The notes under the pieces: generated by a model | What the model was told of the DNA's origin: nothing | Database searches by the model: none | What the model saw: the letters and a program-made list of their open reading frames with translations, nothing else | DNA from: Chersky-840 sp963811775 | GTDB lineage: Bacteria > Actinomycetota > Acidimicrobiia > Acidimicrobiales > UBA8190 | Reading direction: 5' to 3' | DNA: 64,000 bases | NCBI GenBank assembly: GCA_963811775.1 | Contig: CAWESO010000006.1 | Span: forward strand, 62,001 to 126,000 | Shown: piece by piece, positions 17,501 to 26,238 of the stretch | How the letters are laid out: every line of letters starts with the position of its first letter | Position numbering within the stretch: position 1 is the first letter of the stretch | Translations under genes and position numbers: made by a program

Positions 17501-19169
17501 CTCGTCGGGGCGGCTGCCCGGCGACGTGCAGGACCGAACCTCGGCCACCCTCGACGGCAACCTGTCCACGGTGTGGAGCCCCGGCATCGGACCCCAGGAC
17601 GGCAGCTGGCTCGAGTACGACCTGGTGCGTCCCATCACGTTCGACCACCTGTCCATGGCCCTCGTCACCGACGGTCGGCATTCGGTCCCCACGTCGGTGA
17701 CGGTCAGCGCCGGGGGCAAGAGCGACACGGTGGCCCTCCCGCCTGTGGCCGACCGGTCTCAGCCCTGGGCCACCCAGGACGTGACGATCGACTTCCCCGC
17801 CTTGACCGGCGCCGATGTCCGGGTGAGATTCGACACGGTGCGGCCCGTGACCGACCGGGACTACTACGCCGACACCCAGGTGGCGCTGCCCATCGGCGTC
17901 GCCGAGATGGACGTGCCCGGCATGCCCCGCGCCGTGCCGGGGCCGGCGCAGCTCCCCGCGTCGTGCCGCAGCGACCTCCTGACCATCGACGGACGGGCCG
18001 TCCCCGTGCGCATCACCGGGACCACCGCGTCGGCTGCTGCGCTCGGGACACTCGAGGTGAGCGGGTGCGGATCGGCTGCGCACGGGATCACGCTCGGGCC
18101 CGGGCCCCACGAAGTGCAGACCCAACCCGGCTTTCCACCCGGCGTGGACGTCGACATCGACAGCCTCGTGCTCGACTCGGCCCCGGGCGGGGCGGCGCTG
18201 CCTGTGCCGCCGTCGGGACGCGTCGAGCCGGCACAGTCGGGCCCGGCGCCGTCGCTGACGGTCTCCCACTCGGGCACGACGTCGGCCACGGTCGTGGTGC
18301 ACGACCCCACGGGCCCGTTCTGGATGGTCCTGGGCCAGAGCACCAATGCCGGTTGGCACGCCACCACCGCCACGGGGAAGGACCTGGGTGCGCCGCAGCT
18401 GATCGACGGGTACGCCAACGGGTGGCTCGTGACGCCGCCGAGGCCGGGGCGCGACATGGTGATCAACCTGAACTGGACGCCGCAGCGACTGGTGTGGATC
18501 GCCCTGGCCGTCTCGGGGGCCACGCTCGTCGTGTGCCTGGTGTTGGCGTGCTGGCGTCCGCGCCGCCGGCGCACGGCCGTGGCGGCGGGTGATGACGCGC
18601 TCGACGCACCGGGCCCGGTCGCACTTGACCCGGTCACACTGGGCCCGGTCGACACCGCACCTTCCCTCGGCGCGCCGTGGAGGTCGGGGGGCGAGCGCCC
18701 GCGGTGGGTCTCGGTGGTGGTCGTGTCGGTCGTGGCCGGCGCCGTCACCTCGGCCATCGTCGCCCCGTGGGCCGGCGTGCCCGTGGCTGTGGCCGCGTTC
18801 GTCGCCCTGGTGCTGCGCTCGGGCCGCGCGCTGTTGGCGTTCGGTTCGGTGGGGGTGCTCGTCGCCGTCGACTGGATCGTGACGAACGGCCAGGCGACGT
18901 CGCGCTATGTGGCGGAGTTCGGTTGGCCGAATCATTTCGAGAGCGCCGGCACGTTGGCATGGTTCGCCGTCGCCGCGCTCGGGGCCGACGCGTTGGTGCA
19001 AGAAGCGCGTCAGCGTCGGTCCCGACGGGCGGCGCGCCCCGACGACACGGGTCCGACATCTCCATCGGCGCCCAGCGCCGCGACTCCGGCCGCGACCACG
19101 GGTGCGGACGCCGACGTGAGCACGGCGCGGGCCGGGCGCCGGCGCGGCAAGCACGTCCGCCGGTCCTGA
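14553..19169 (+). CDS. AftD-like alpha-arabinofuranosyltransferase (DUF3367), copy 1
   Basis: This very large membrane enzyme (1538 aa) is of the type that adds arabinofuranose from decaprenyl-phospho-arabinose to arabinan. The N-terminal half (residues about 20-450) is polytopic GT-C, with the acidic loop GLVEDDSKQYLYTDPARF and WFFYGVDKLGLYLPMAG. A large extracytoplasmic region has two discoidin/carbohydrate-binding-like modules near residues 765-870 (QALDGNLRTTWTV) and 985-1100 (ATLDGNLSTVWSPG). C-terminal helices lie near residues 1310-1335 and 1385-1450. The length exceeds the roughly 1400 aa of mycobacterial AftD. GTG 14553 is the likely start. A second copy lies at 31549-36050. The donor and acceptor in this organism are inferred from the family. 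Confidence 0.85.
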   Translation: MTPPRPLPDHSPPRPRRQVATAWLAHVVLAAVAYIPLLRTAPGLVEDDSKQYLYTDPARFMAQVVSLWNPDVSMGTVTHQYIGYLLPMGPYYALMEALGVPTWVAQRLWTGSLLFLAGAGVLFLLRTLAPASRPGDGSLDTATVGGVGAMVAAFAYMLSPYVLQNEARQSALLLPWVGLPWMVGLTARALRTGGWRHPALFALVVALVGSTNAVAVILVGVGPALWVVWELVAGRVRWRRALSSALKIAALSAAVSLWWASGLVVEGGYGMDILRYTESIQTVARTSLASETLRGLGYWFFYGVDKLGLYLPMAGPYMTSLWLLAVSFAVPVVAFLAAFVMRWRERAYFVVLVVVGTVLSVGAHPLSGPSPLGSLVKTADTGSTVGLALRSTSRATPLVVLGTAVLLGAGVAALARRWKVLGAIAAVAATGLVAADLPSLWTGQFVAANLSRPEQIPAYWQQTADYLDTQPGAGTTRVALEPGIDFSTYRWGTTLEPVLPGLMTRPEVDRGLVPYGSPGSANLLDAFDDTIQDDTVNPSAVAPVLRLMSVGDLVVQSDLAYEHYNTPRPRALWQKLDPPPPGIGDPVGFGSPAVTAAPPVKYPLIDETELGLPHDAPYPRPVAVFPVTGARPILRAEGATRPLVVDGDGSGLIAAAGAGLLDGRATVLYSQSLASDPSALGRALAAGADLVVTDTNRKQAEQFGTVGDNDGYTETATEKPLVPDPRDARLPLFPTTPGATNQTVAEQRGVKSVQASNYGNPITYVPEDRPDQALDGNLRTTWTVAAFDNPVGQYLRIALDHPITTDHVNLVQPLYGPRNRWITRATLRFDGGRRLTVRLGPASRTAAGQTVSFPTRTFTTLTITIEGTNAGTLKSYAGKSGVGFAEVRLPGQQVHEVLRMPEDLLDAAGRASASHRLTVIMTRETASPVPPATDPEIDIARTFSLPTARTFSVSGTAALSALVPDDVLDRLLGTTPPGIRAAYSSGRLPGDVQDRTSATLDGNLSTVWSPGIGPQDGSWLEYDLVRPITFDHLSMALVTDGRHSVPTSVTVSAGGKSDTVALPPVADRSQPWATQDVTIDFPALTGADVRVRFDTVRPVTDRDYYADTQVALPIGVAEMDVPGMPRAVPGPAQLPASCRSDLLTIDGRAVPVRITGTTASAAALGTLEVSGCGSAAHGITLGPGPHEVQTQPGFPPGVDVDIDSLVLDSAPGGAALPVPPSGRVEPAQSGPAPSLTVSHSGTTSATVVVHDPTGPFWMVLGQSTNAGWHATTATGKDLGAPQLIDGYANGWLVTPPRPGRDMVINLNWTPQRLVWIALAVSGATLVVCLVLACWRPRRRRTAVAAGDDALDAPGPVALDPVTLGPVDTAPSLGAPWRSGGERPRWVSVVVVSVVAGAVTSAIVAPWAGVPVAVAAFVALVLRSGRALLAFGSVGVLVAVDWIVTNGQATSRYVAEFGWPNHFESAGTLAWFAVAALGADALVQEARQRRSRRAARPDDTGPTSPSAPSAATPAATTGADADVSTARAGRRRGKHVRRS

Positions 19170-19250
19170 TGAGCCGACGGGATGGCGCCGTGCCGTCGGT
19201 GACGGTCGACGCCTCGGCGCGTCCCGCCCCCGAGGCCGTCGACGACACGG

Positions 19251-20546
19251 GTGACGTCGCGTCTGGGGATCGACGCCGCACCAGCCGTGGCGGACGGCGA
19301 CGGCCGCGTCGACGGCGTCACGGCCACGCGGCCCCGACACTTCCCGTGCTTCGACGGGTTACGGGCGCTGGCCGCACTCCTGGTGGTGGCGGTGCACACG
19401 TCGTTCGCGTCGGGGTTCACGGGTCGGTCGTGGGCCGGCATCTACACCTCCCGCCTGGAGGTCGGCGTGGCGGTGTTCTTCTTGATCTCGGGCTTCCTCC
19501 TGTACCGGCCGTTCGCGGCGTCGCACATCGCCGGGGGAGCGGCGCCCGCGGTACGCCGATTCTGGGCGCGGCGGTTCCTCCGCATCGTCCCCGCGTACTG
19601 GCTGGCGTTTCTCGTCACCGACTACGTGATGCACATCGACACCAAGGTCCATCCGGGGTGGCACTCGCTGCTGATCTACCTGGGCCTGGTGCAGCTGTAC
19701 TTCCCGGCCCACGCCCTCACCGGGCTCACCCAGGCGTGGTCGCTGTGCACGGAGGTGTCCTTCTACCTCTTCGTGCCTCTCTATGCGATGGTCGTGGCGC
19801 GTGGGCGCCGTTCGGACCGCCGGCAACTGGCCCGCGAGCTCGTGGCGGTGGCGGGGCTCTTCGTCATCGGCCTCGGCGTGCGCTTCGGGGTCCTGCACCT
19901 GCATTCGCTCCTCGGCTACGTCATGCTCGAGTGGCTGCCGTCGTGCCTGGACCTGTTCGCCCTGGGGATGTTCCTGGCCGTGCTCAGCAGCTGGTTCGCC
20001 CACACGAAGTCGACCCCGCCCTGGTTGTGGCACCCGGCCATGCCCTGGGTCAGCTGGATGATGGCCGTGGGCGCACTGTGGGCCGTGTCGCACCTCGGGG
20101 TGTCGCGGGCCCCGCTCGAGCACAACCCGCCGGGCCGGGGCCTCGCCCTCGAGGTGCTCTACGGCCTCTTCGCCTTCTTCGTGCTCCTCCCCGCCGTCTT
20201 CGGCCCGCAGCGGCGCGGGGCCATCCGGTGGGCGCTGCGGTGCAAACCGGTGGCCGCGCTGGGCGTGGTCTCCTACGGGATCTACCTCTGGCACCAGGCG
20301 TGGGTGGACATGTACATCCGCTGGACGGGCGACCTGTTCCGCATCCCGTTCCCCACCCTCTTCGGCGTGGCCCTGGGCCTGTCGGTGCTGTGCGCCACGG
20401 CCAGTTACCTGCTGCTCGAGCGTCCCGTCCTGCGCGTGAAGGACCGTCTGGGATGGTGGGGCCCCTCGGCCCGGGCCTCGCCCGAGGCCGGCGCCGCCGT
20501 GGTCACCGGGGGCGAGGCCACCGCGGCCCGGGCCACCACCACCTAA
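19251..20546 (+). CDS. Acyltransferase 3 family membrane protein
   Basis: This 431-aa protein is of the OafA/YrhL-like acyltransferase-3 family, which acetylates or otherwise acylates surface glycans. The N-terminus has the hallmark FPCFDGLRALAALLVVAVH, with the catalytic His at its end. RFWARRFLRIVPAYWLAF is the conserved Arg-rich R-x10-P type motif. About ten transmembrane helices follow, ending with GIYLWHQAWVDMY. The start is GTG 19251; the first 25 residues are hydrophilic, so a later start is possible. It follows AftD-like copy 1 by 81 nt on the same strand, so it may acylate the same polymer. Its stop overlaps the convergent gene's stop by a few bases. Confidence 0.88.
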   Translation: MTSRLGIDAAPAVADGDGRVDGVTATRPRHFPCFDGLRALAALLVVAVHTSFASGFTGRSWAGIYTSRLEVGVAVFFLISGFLLYRPFAASHIAGGAAPAVRRFWARRFLRIVPAYWLAFLVTDYVMHIDTKVHPGWHSLLIYLGLVQLYFPAHALTGLTQAWSLCTEVSFYLFVPLYAMVVARGRRSDRRQLARELVAVAGLFVIGLGVRFGVLHLHSLLGYVMLEWLPSCLDLFALGMFLAVLSSWFAHTKSTPPWLWHPAMPWVSWMMAVGALWAVSHLGVSRAPLEHNPPGRGLALEVLYGLFAFFVLLPAVFGPQRRGAIRWALRCKPVAALGVVSYGIYLWHQAWVDMYIRWTGDLFRIPFPTLFGVALGLSVLCATASYLLLERPVLRVKDRLGWWGPSARASPEAGAAVVTGGEATAARATTT

Positions 20547-22120
20547 ACCCTGGCATCGGCGAGCTCGGGGTGAGGCGGTGTGTCGGGCGGCGACCCGGTG
20601 CGTCCCCGGGGCGGGCCGCACACGACGTCGGCCGGGGGCCCGGTCCGCCGCAGCGCCCCCCACACGGCGTCGAGCTGCACGGCGGCGAGGAGGGCCAGGG
20701 TCACTTCGAAGGGCGTGCGGTACCGGGTGTTGCCGAAGCTGAGCAGGACGGTGACGACCACGGTGGCGCCGAGGGCCCACAGCGGGAAGGACGGCACCCG
20801 GCGCCGACGGAGCACGAGGGTGCCGCCCAGTGCCAAGGGGATGAGCGTGTAGTACATGCACAGGCCCACCAATGCCCAGTGGTACGGGCGCGTCTCGACG
20901 AAGTAGTCGAGATCCAATTGGGCCAGCGGGTGAAAGGCACCGAAGGCCCGCCCGAGCCGGGCGAGCTCGACGCGCAGGAACCGGTCCTTGTGCACGGCGA
21001 TGTAGTGCACCGCGTAGGCCTGGCCCTCGGCCGCCTGCACCGACCCGTCGGCCTGGCGGTCGATGTGGGCGTGACGGGCGCAGTCCAGGGACCAGTAGCC
21101 CTCGAATCGGCCCGACCACGTGACGTCGCAATTGGCCGAGGCCAGGGTGATGCCGAGCCCCGAGCTGATGAAGGTGGGCCGTTGCATCCGGCTCATGTTG
21201 TAACCGACCCAGGGGGCGACGACGACGCACGTGGCCAGGACCCCGCACGCGGCCAGGAGCACCCGCGTGCGCCAGCGCACACGGGTGATGAGCGCTAGCG
21301 GGAGCATGATGAACGGCACCAGGGTCGCCAACTCGTCGCGCCCCAACATGGCCACGCCGATCACCGCCCCCAGGAGCAGCATGCGGCGCATGCCGGGCCG
21401 GCTCCAGAAGCGATAGGCGCACAGCACGACGAGGGCGACCAGGACCGGGGTGAGCGTCTCCGACAGAGCGAGCTCGTCGCTCATCCAGATGTTCGGGTAC
21501 ACCGCCACCAGGAACGCCGCGATCAGCCCTGCCCGGCGCCCCGCCACGGCCCGGCCGCTCATGCCGCACAGCGTCACCGCGCCGGCGCCGATGATGCAGC
21601 ACCACACCCGGTGCGCGAAGAACGACTTGAAGCCGATCACCGACGAGGCCGCCAGCACGACCACGAACAACGGCGGCCAGTTGGCGATCTGCACGATGTG
21701 CTGAGGGTGGTGCGCGTAGTTCCAGGGGTCGATGAAGCCGTGACCCTCGGCGAGGAGGTTGGCGGCGTTGTGGAAGTAGTATGCGTCGCCGCCGGGCCGG
21801 CGGTTGGGCCGTCCGAGCACGGTCGCCAGGCGGATGCCGAAGCCGAGCAACGTGACGACCTCCAACCAGATCCACCATCGCCGGTTGTCCCGGCGGCGGC
21901 GTCCTCGGGTCGGGGCGCGCTCCCCCGTCGCGTCGACGGCGTCGGGCGCGTCGGGGGCCGCCGTCATCGGCGCCAGGCCGGGAGGGTCGGGCGCCATCGT
22001 CACCGGCGCCATCGTCACCGGCGCCATCGTCACCGGCGCCATCGTCACCGGCGCCATCGTGGCCGGCGCCGTGACCTGATCGGGATCGGAGCGCTCGTCG
22101 GTGCGCCCCCCCGTGCTCAC
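20543..22120 (-). CDS. ArnT/PMT-like GT-C glycosyltransferase (family 39-like)
   Basis: This 525-aa integral membrane protein resembles dolichyl-phosphate-mannose/aminoarabinose transferases. After a long hydrophilic N-terminal stretch come about eleven helices. The first outer loop carries the acidic motif RPGGDAYYFHNAANLLAEG, and WNYAHHPQHIVQIANWPPL follows, as in family-39 enzymes. The N-terminal region contains five TMAPV-type repeats encoded by a 15-bp DNA repeat. The GTG start at 22120 overlaps the methyltransferase stop (GTGA), so the two are coupled. Its likely job is to transfer a sugar from a polyprenyl carrier to a glycan or protein outside the membrane; the substrate is unknown. 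Confidence 0.8.
   Translation of the reverse strand: MSTGGRTDERSDPDQVTAPATMAPVTMAPVTMAPVTMAPVTMAPDPPGLAPMTAAPDAPDAVDATGERAPTRGRRRRDNRRWWIWLEVVTLLGFGIRLATVLGRPNRRPGGDAYYFHNAANLLAEGHGFIDPWNYAHHPQHIVQIANWPPLFVVVLAASSVIGFKSFFAHRVWCCIIGAGAVTLCGMSGRAVAGRRAGLIAAFLVAVYPNIWMSDELALSETLTPVLVALVVLCAYRFWSRPGMRRMLLLGAVIGVAMLGRDELATLVPFIMLPLALITRVRWRTRVLLAACGVLATCVVVAPWVGYNMSRMQRPTFISSGLGITLASANCDVTWSGRFEGYWSLDCARHAHIDRQADGSVQAAEGQAYAVHYIAVHKDRFLRVELARLGRAFGAFHPLAQLDLDYFVETRPYHWALVGLCMYYTLIPLALGGTLVLRRRRVPSFPLWALGATVVVTVLLSFGNTRYRTPFEVTLALLAAVQLDAVWGALRRTGPPADVVCGPPRGRTGSPPDTPPHPELADARV
21991..22070. repeat. 15-bp tandem repeat, five units
   Basis: GCGCCATCGTCACCG occurs four times in perfect tandem, followed by a fifth copy with a changed core (ATCGTGGCCG). 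It lies in frame inside the glycosyltransferase gene and encodes the pentapeptide TMAPV/APVTM on the minus strand. Because the unit is a multiple of three, copy-number change alters protein length without breaking the frame. Confidence 0.9.
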
Positions 22121-22998
22121 GTGGTGTCCCTCCGGCGCAGCACGAGCAGGAGGTTCCACGTCGCCAGTTCACGCAGGCCGGGGACCTCGATGATCCAGCG
22201 CATCCAGTCGGGGTAGTACCGGGGCAGCGCGGCGACGACCTCGACGTCGCGGTGGGAGCGGGCCAGGCGCAGGGTCGGTCCCACGTGACAGGCGAACAGC
22301 GACGACCCGAACCGGTTGCCGGGCGGCCGGCCGTGGCGCCGTTCGTAGCGGCGAGCGGCACGGTGACCGCCGAGGTAGTGCCACGGGGCCGTCTCGTGGC
22401 CGCCCCAGGGCGAGTACCACGCCGTGAAGGACAGATAGATGATGCCGCCGGGGCGTGTGACACGGATCATCTCGTCGAGGAACCGGTCCGGCTCAGGGAC
22501 GTGCTCGAGCACATTGGAGGAGAAGGCCACGTCGGCAACGCCGTCGGGGAAGGGCAAGCGGTTGCCGTCCCCGGCCACGGTCACCCCCGGGGCCAGGCGC
22601 CCGGCCCGAACGGCCACGCGATGGCGTGCGCGCCGGGCCGCCTCGGCCGCGTCGGCGGGGCTGAGACCATTGGACGTCGCAGGCTCGTCCGGCGTGTCGT
22701 TGTCGTCGGGGGAACCGGCCTCGGGCTCGACCAGGATGCAGCGTGCCCCGGCCGCGACCAGCGCCTCGGTGAAGTAGCCGGCCCCGCCCCCGAGGTCCAC
22801 GACCAGCCGGCCGTCGAGCGCGGTCCACCGGCGCAGCTGGTCCACGGTGTCGGACGCCTGGAAGCGGTAGAAGTGGTCGGGGTCGGTCTGCTCGACGCGA
22901 AAGGCGCGGAACAGCGCGACCGAACGGCGCAGTCCCCCTCTGTCCGAACCGTCGAGGGACGGCGCCGCCCTATCGGGCGACGTCGTCATGCGCGCCAT
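22117..22998 (-). CDS. Class I SAM-dependent methyltransferase
   Basis: This 293-aa protein has motif I VVDLGGGAGYFTEAL around residues 65-79. The acidic residue in CILVEPEAGS follows at the end of strand 2. After an unusually long insert rich in acidic residues (SPDDNDTPDEPATS) come LPFPDGVADVAFSSNVLEHV (motif IV/post-I) and VTRPGGIIYLSF (motif VI), typical of Methyltransf_11. The acceptor may be a glycan or lipid intermediate, judging by its coupling to the downstream glycosyltransferase (GTGA overlap). The start could be ATG 22998 or ATG 22989, with no clear ribosome binding site for either. Confidence 0.85.
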   Translation of the reverse strand: MARMTTSPDRAAPSLDGSDRGGLRRSVALFRAFRVEQTDPDHFYRFQASDTVDQLRRWTALDGRLVVDLGGGAGYFTEALVAAGARCILVEPEAGSPDDNDTPDEPATSNGLSPADAAEAARRARHRVAVRAGRLAPGVTVAGDGNRLPFPDGVADVAFSSNVLEHVPEPDRFLDEMIRVTRPGGIIYLSFTAWYSPWGGHETAPWHYLGGHRAARRYERRHGRPPGNRFGSSLFACHVGPTLRLARSHRDVEVVAALPRYYPDWMRWIIEVPGLRELATWNLLLVLRRRDTT

Positions 22999-23031
22999 GG
23001 TAACGGCCGAGGCCGGGCCCCGGCAGAGCCG

Positions 23032-25509
23032 TCAGGCGCGCACGCCGGCCCCCGCCGACGGGGTACGGCGCGCCAGGCGGCGCCAGGCGAGGAGGGCGAG
23101 GAGATAGGCCCCGAGGCCGAGCTCGAGCACGACGTGGAAGCCAAAGATCATGGCCAGGATCGTGGCGATGACCGCACCCACCACCGAGGAGAAGCCGTTC
23201 ACGGCCCAACCCCACGCCACGTACTCCCGGCGGGCCTCGCTCATCCTCGACACGGTCCTGACCCCGAGGGGCATGAAGGTGCCCAGGCACAGCCCCAGAG
23301 GAGCCAGGAGCACGAAGGCGAGGATCACGCGCACCGGCAGGGCGAGCCAGAGCAGGGCGTCGGTCAGCGGGGTGAGCCCGAACAGATAGAAGAGCGTGAG
23401 GGCGGCGATCACCGCCACGAGCACGGGCACCGTGTGTCGCCGCTCCCCCAGCTTGGCGCTCAGCAGCGCGCCGAGGCCGGTGAAGACCAAGAGCGCCATG
23501 AGTGTCACGGTCAAGGCGTAGGTCGGGTACCCGAGGAAGAGGTTGAACAGCTGCATCAAGGTCACCTCGAAGAACATGAAGCCGAACCCGATGGCGGCGA
23601 AGAACGCGGCTGCGGTCCACTTGCGCGGCAGCCGGCGCCAGGTGGAGCGGATGGCCACGAAGGGGAGCAGGAGGAAGACGGCGGAGATGAGCGCGGCGAG
23701 CGCCAGCAGCAGGACGAGGACGCGCTCGCCGACCTGGTACTCGCGGTCGGTGCTCGTGATGGGATGGAAGTAGTCGCGCAGCACGGTGCCGAAGCGGGCG
23801 AAGTGCCAGAAGTAGGGGTCGTTGTCGGTGGTGGGGACGATGTTGTAGCGATACGTGTCGTAGAACGTACGCAGCTGGGACGGGGTGCTCGTGACCACGG
23901 TGTCGACGGGGCTCGAGGCCACGGCGTGCCCGGGGGCGTACTGCAGCGTCGTCCCCGGCACCGCCGGGAGGTCTCCCACGAAGCGGCTCACCTCCGTCGG
24001 CGTGAACGGGGCCCGCTTGACCATGATCGTCGACAAGGTGAACGAACCGAAGAAGCGTGCCGGCGAGCTCGCCACCAGGATGTGGTCCTTGGGATCGGTG
24101 ATCCCGAGCTGGGCCAGTGCCTGTCGGGCCGTGGCCACGAAGCGGGTCGTGCGGTACGGGCTCGTCTTGTAGTCGATCTCACCGAACTGGGCCACGAAGA
24201 TCCCGTCCGGGGTGAGGTGCTGCAGGGCACCCACGATGGCATTGGTGGTGTAGAGGTAGCTCTCGGACAACACGAAGGCGCTGGCCGTGGCGGCATTGGT
24301 CGCCGCGTAGCTGTCGGGTGCGGGGTACCAGATGAGGTTGTAGGCCGTGTGGCTGCGCGCCATGTACGACCGGCCGTCGGCGTTCACGTAATTGACGGCG
24401 GGGTCCTGGGCCAGATGGCCGTCGAAGTCGGCGAAGGTGGTCGTCACGAGGGAGTACGTGACCGGATTGAGCTCCACGGCGTCGATGTGCTTCGCCCCGA
24501 ACCACAGCGAAGCCAGGACCTCGTGGCCACCGGCTGCGCCGATGATGGCTTCGTTGCGCGGCGGGGTCTTCGACACGGCGAAGGGAAAGGCGCGGGGGTC
24601 GGCCGCGAAGTCGTAGTGGGCCAGGGACGCCACCCGCCCGTTCCACTTGTAGATGGCGGACCCGACGATGCCGTCGTGGTAGAGGGCCCGCACGTCGGGA
24701 CTGGACTGCACGGCGTCGACCCGGAAGATCGAGCTCCACGCCGAGTAGATCGGTTTTTCCACCTTGAAGCTGACCTTGGTGGTGTCGAGGTGCTGGTCGG
24801 GGAGCAAGGCGGGGTCGACGGTCACGACGATGGCGCCGACCACCAGGGCCAGCACCAGCGGTATGGCCATGGGACGGGTCCGGCCCAGGACGATGACCGC
24901 GCCCGAGAACAGCACCGCCGCGCCCAGCATGATCGCCGCGGGGGGCCCGATCGTGCCGTTCAGGTAGATCACGATGGCACAGGCCAGCCCGGCACCGACG
25001 AGGTCGGCGAAGTAGAGCGTTCCCACGCCCTCGGGCCGTCGGCCGAAGAGGGTGGTGATGATCACGCCCGGGGCCACGAAGGGGACGAAGATGAACACGC
25101 AGATGGCGAGGAGCTCGCCCATGCTCTTGGCCGACCCAGAGGTGCCGTAGTCCCAGATGGCAAGGGAGTCGAGTGAGGTCTTGGCCACCGCCACATAGCT
25201 CGCCACGACCGTGACGCCGCCGAGGAGGAAGCCCCACAGCAGCACCGTGTTGGTACGGGCCCGGCGCAGTCGCCGTGACACGGCGACGAGGACCCCTCCC
25301 GACCCGAGCCCGAGCAGAGCCAGGCCGATGACGAGGTAGGTGTAGTAGTAGTACAGCTTGAACGAGATGACCCGCGTGTAACAGACCTCGATGAGCAAGA
25401 CGGCGAAGCTCGCGAGCAGGATCTCGGCGTGATATCCCTGCCGGGGTGCCCGGGCATGCGCCGGGCGCGTGGTGGCGCGCGTGTCGGGCCGACTGTCGAG
25501 CGTCGTCAC
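23032..25509 (-). CDS. Membrane-embedded spermidine-synthase-like protein
   Basis: This 825-aa protein has clusters of transmembrane helices at both ends around a central spermidine-synthase/methyltransferase-like domain. The N-terminal helices begin at HAEILLASFAVLLIEVCYTR. The central domain shows AIIGAAGGHEVLASLWF and HIDAVELNPVTYSLV, which correspond to the glycine-rich loop and the acidic residue that bind a nucleoside substrate. YVNADGRSYMA and YLYTTNAIVGALQHL follow. Such fused proteins are common and mostly uncharacterised; polyamine synthesis itself is not assured. The start is GTG 25509, with TAGACA 7 nt upstream. It leads the leftward set with the methyltransferase (33 nt on) and the glycosyltransferase. 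Confidence 0.75.
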   Translation of the reverse strand: MTTLDSRPDTRATTRPAHARAPRQGYHAEILLASFAVLLIEVCYTRVISFKLYYYYTYLVIGLALLGLGSGGVLVAVSRRLRRARTNTVLLWGFLLGGVTVVASYVAVAKTSLDSLAIWDYGTSGSAKSMGELLAICVFIFVPFVAPGVIITTLFGRRPEGVGTLYFADLVGAGLACAIVIYLNGTIGPPAAIMLGAAVLFSGAVIVLGRTRPMAIPLVLALVVGAIVVTVDPALLPDQHLDTTKVSFKVEKPIYSAWSSIFRVDAVQSSPDVRALYHDGIVGSAIYKWNGRVASLAHYDFAADPRAFPFAVSKTPPRNEAIIGAAGGHEVLASLWFGAKHIDAVELNPVTYSLVTTTFADFDGHLAQDPAVNYVNADGRSYMARSHTAYNLIWYPAPDSYAATNAATASAFVLSESYLYTTNAIVGALQHLTPDGIFVAQFGEIDYKTSPYRTTRFVATARQALAQLGITDPKDHILVASSPARFFGSFTLSTIMVKRAPFTPTEVSRFVGDLPAVPGTTLQYAPGHAVASSPVDTVVTSTPSQLRTFYDTYRYNIVPTTDNDPYFWHFARFGTVLRDYFHPITSTDREYQVGERVLVLLLALAALISAVFLLLPFVAIRSTWRRLPRKWTAAAFFAAIGFGFMFFEVTLMQLFNLFLGYPTYALTVTLMALLVFTGLGALLSAKLGERRHTVPVLVAVIAALTLFYLFGLTPLTDALLWLALPVRVILAFVLLAPLGLCLGTFMPLGVRTVSRMSEARREYVAWGWAVNGFSSVVGAVIATILAMIFGFHVVLELGLGAYLLALLAWRRLARRTPSAGAGVRA

Positions 25510-25621
25510 GGCGGCCTGTCTACCACGGGCTCACGCGTTTTCTGCGTCTCGTCCGTCGTGTCGCGCCGTGAGCGGGCGCAGGTGTGCGGCGTCTCGTGAC
25601 GACGGGCGGGGTCGGGAGGTG

Positions 25622-26095
25622 TCAGCGTCCCGGAGACACGTACCGTGCGGTGACCACCTTGTTCTTGCGCACGTCGAGGTCCCACACGCACCCCTTGAGC
25701 CCGGGCGGGCGACGACCGAGGCGGACGCCGTCTTCGCGGGCCAAGGTGGCCAACACGTCGCCGATCACCTCGCCGTGCGTGCACACCACGATGGCGCCCG
25801 ACGGTTCCGAGGCGGTCAACGCCCTGATGCACGCCATGGCGTCGGGACCGTCGTTGGGCGTGAGCGCGGCCTCCTCGTTCACCACCAGTCCCGTCTTGGC
25901 GGCGATGAGCTCCATCGTCTGCAGGCAACGGATGTAGGGGCTCGACAGCAGCCGGGCCGGTGCCATGGGCACGACGACCTCCACGAGGTGCTCGGCCTGG
26001 CGCCGTCCCCGGGCGTCGAGGGGCCGGAGCCGGTCGTCGCCGTCCCATCCTTCCTTCGTCCCGGCGTGGCCGTGACGCACGAGCACCAGTCGCAC
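25622..26095 (-). CDS. Histidine phosphatase family protein (SixA-like)
   Basis: This compact 157-aa phosphoglycerate-mutase-like enzyme has the catalytic RHG in VLVRHGHAG (residues 7-9). The conserved Arg is in SSPYIRCLQT, and the second catalytic His is in VVCTHGEVIGD near residue 107. Its size is close to SixA/small phosphohistidine or phosphoester phosphatases. The start is GTG 26095. It lies alone between the spermidine-synthase-like gene and a divergent small gene. The substrate is not evident. Confidence 0.87.
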   Translation of the reverse strand: MRLVLVRHGHAGTKEGWDGDDRLRPLDARGRRQAEHLVEVVVPMAPARLLSSPYIRCLQTMELIAAKTGLVVNEEAALTPNDGPDAMACIRALTASEPSGAIVVCTHGEVIGDVLATLAREDGVRLGRRPPGLKGCVWDLDVRKNKVVTARYVSPGR

Positions 26096-26238
26096 AGAGG
26101 TCCATGATGCCCCGTGGGCGCAGCGCGGGGGGCACTGGTCCGGCGGACACCGCTCCCCGGGGTCGGTGGCGGGGACGACGAGGTAGCTGTGACCCCTGGG
26201 TTAACCTCGGGGTTCGAGCCTGAGGAGGTCGCAGCACG

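Noticed and set aside
14358..19340. Very long open frames on the minus strand opposite AftD-like copy 1
   Set aside because: They are Arg/Gly/His-rich shadow readings that follow from the GC-rich codon bias of the real gene and match no family.
22252..25176. Long plus-strand open frame of about 970 codons
   Set aside because: It lies opposite the methyltransferase and spermidine-synthase-like genes, has very biased composition and no domain.
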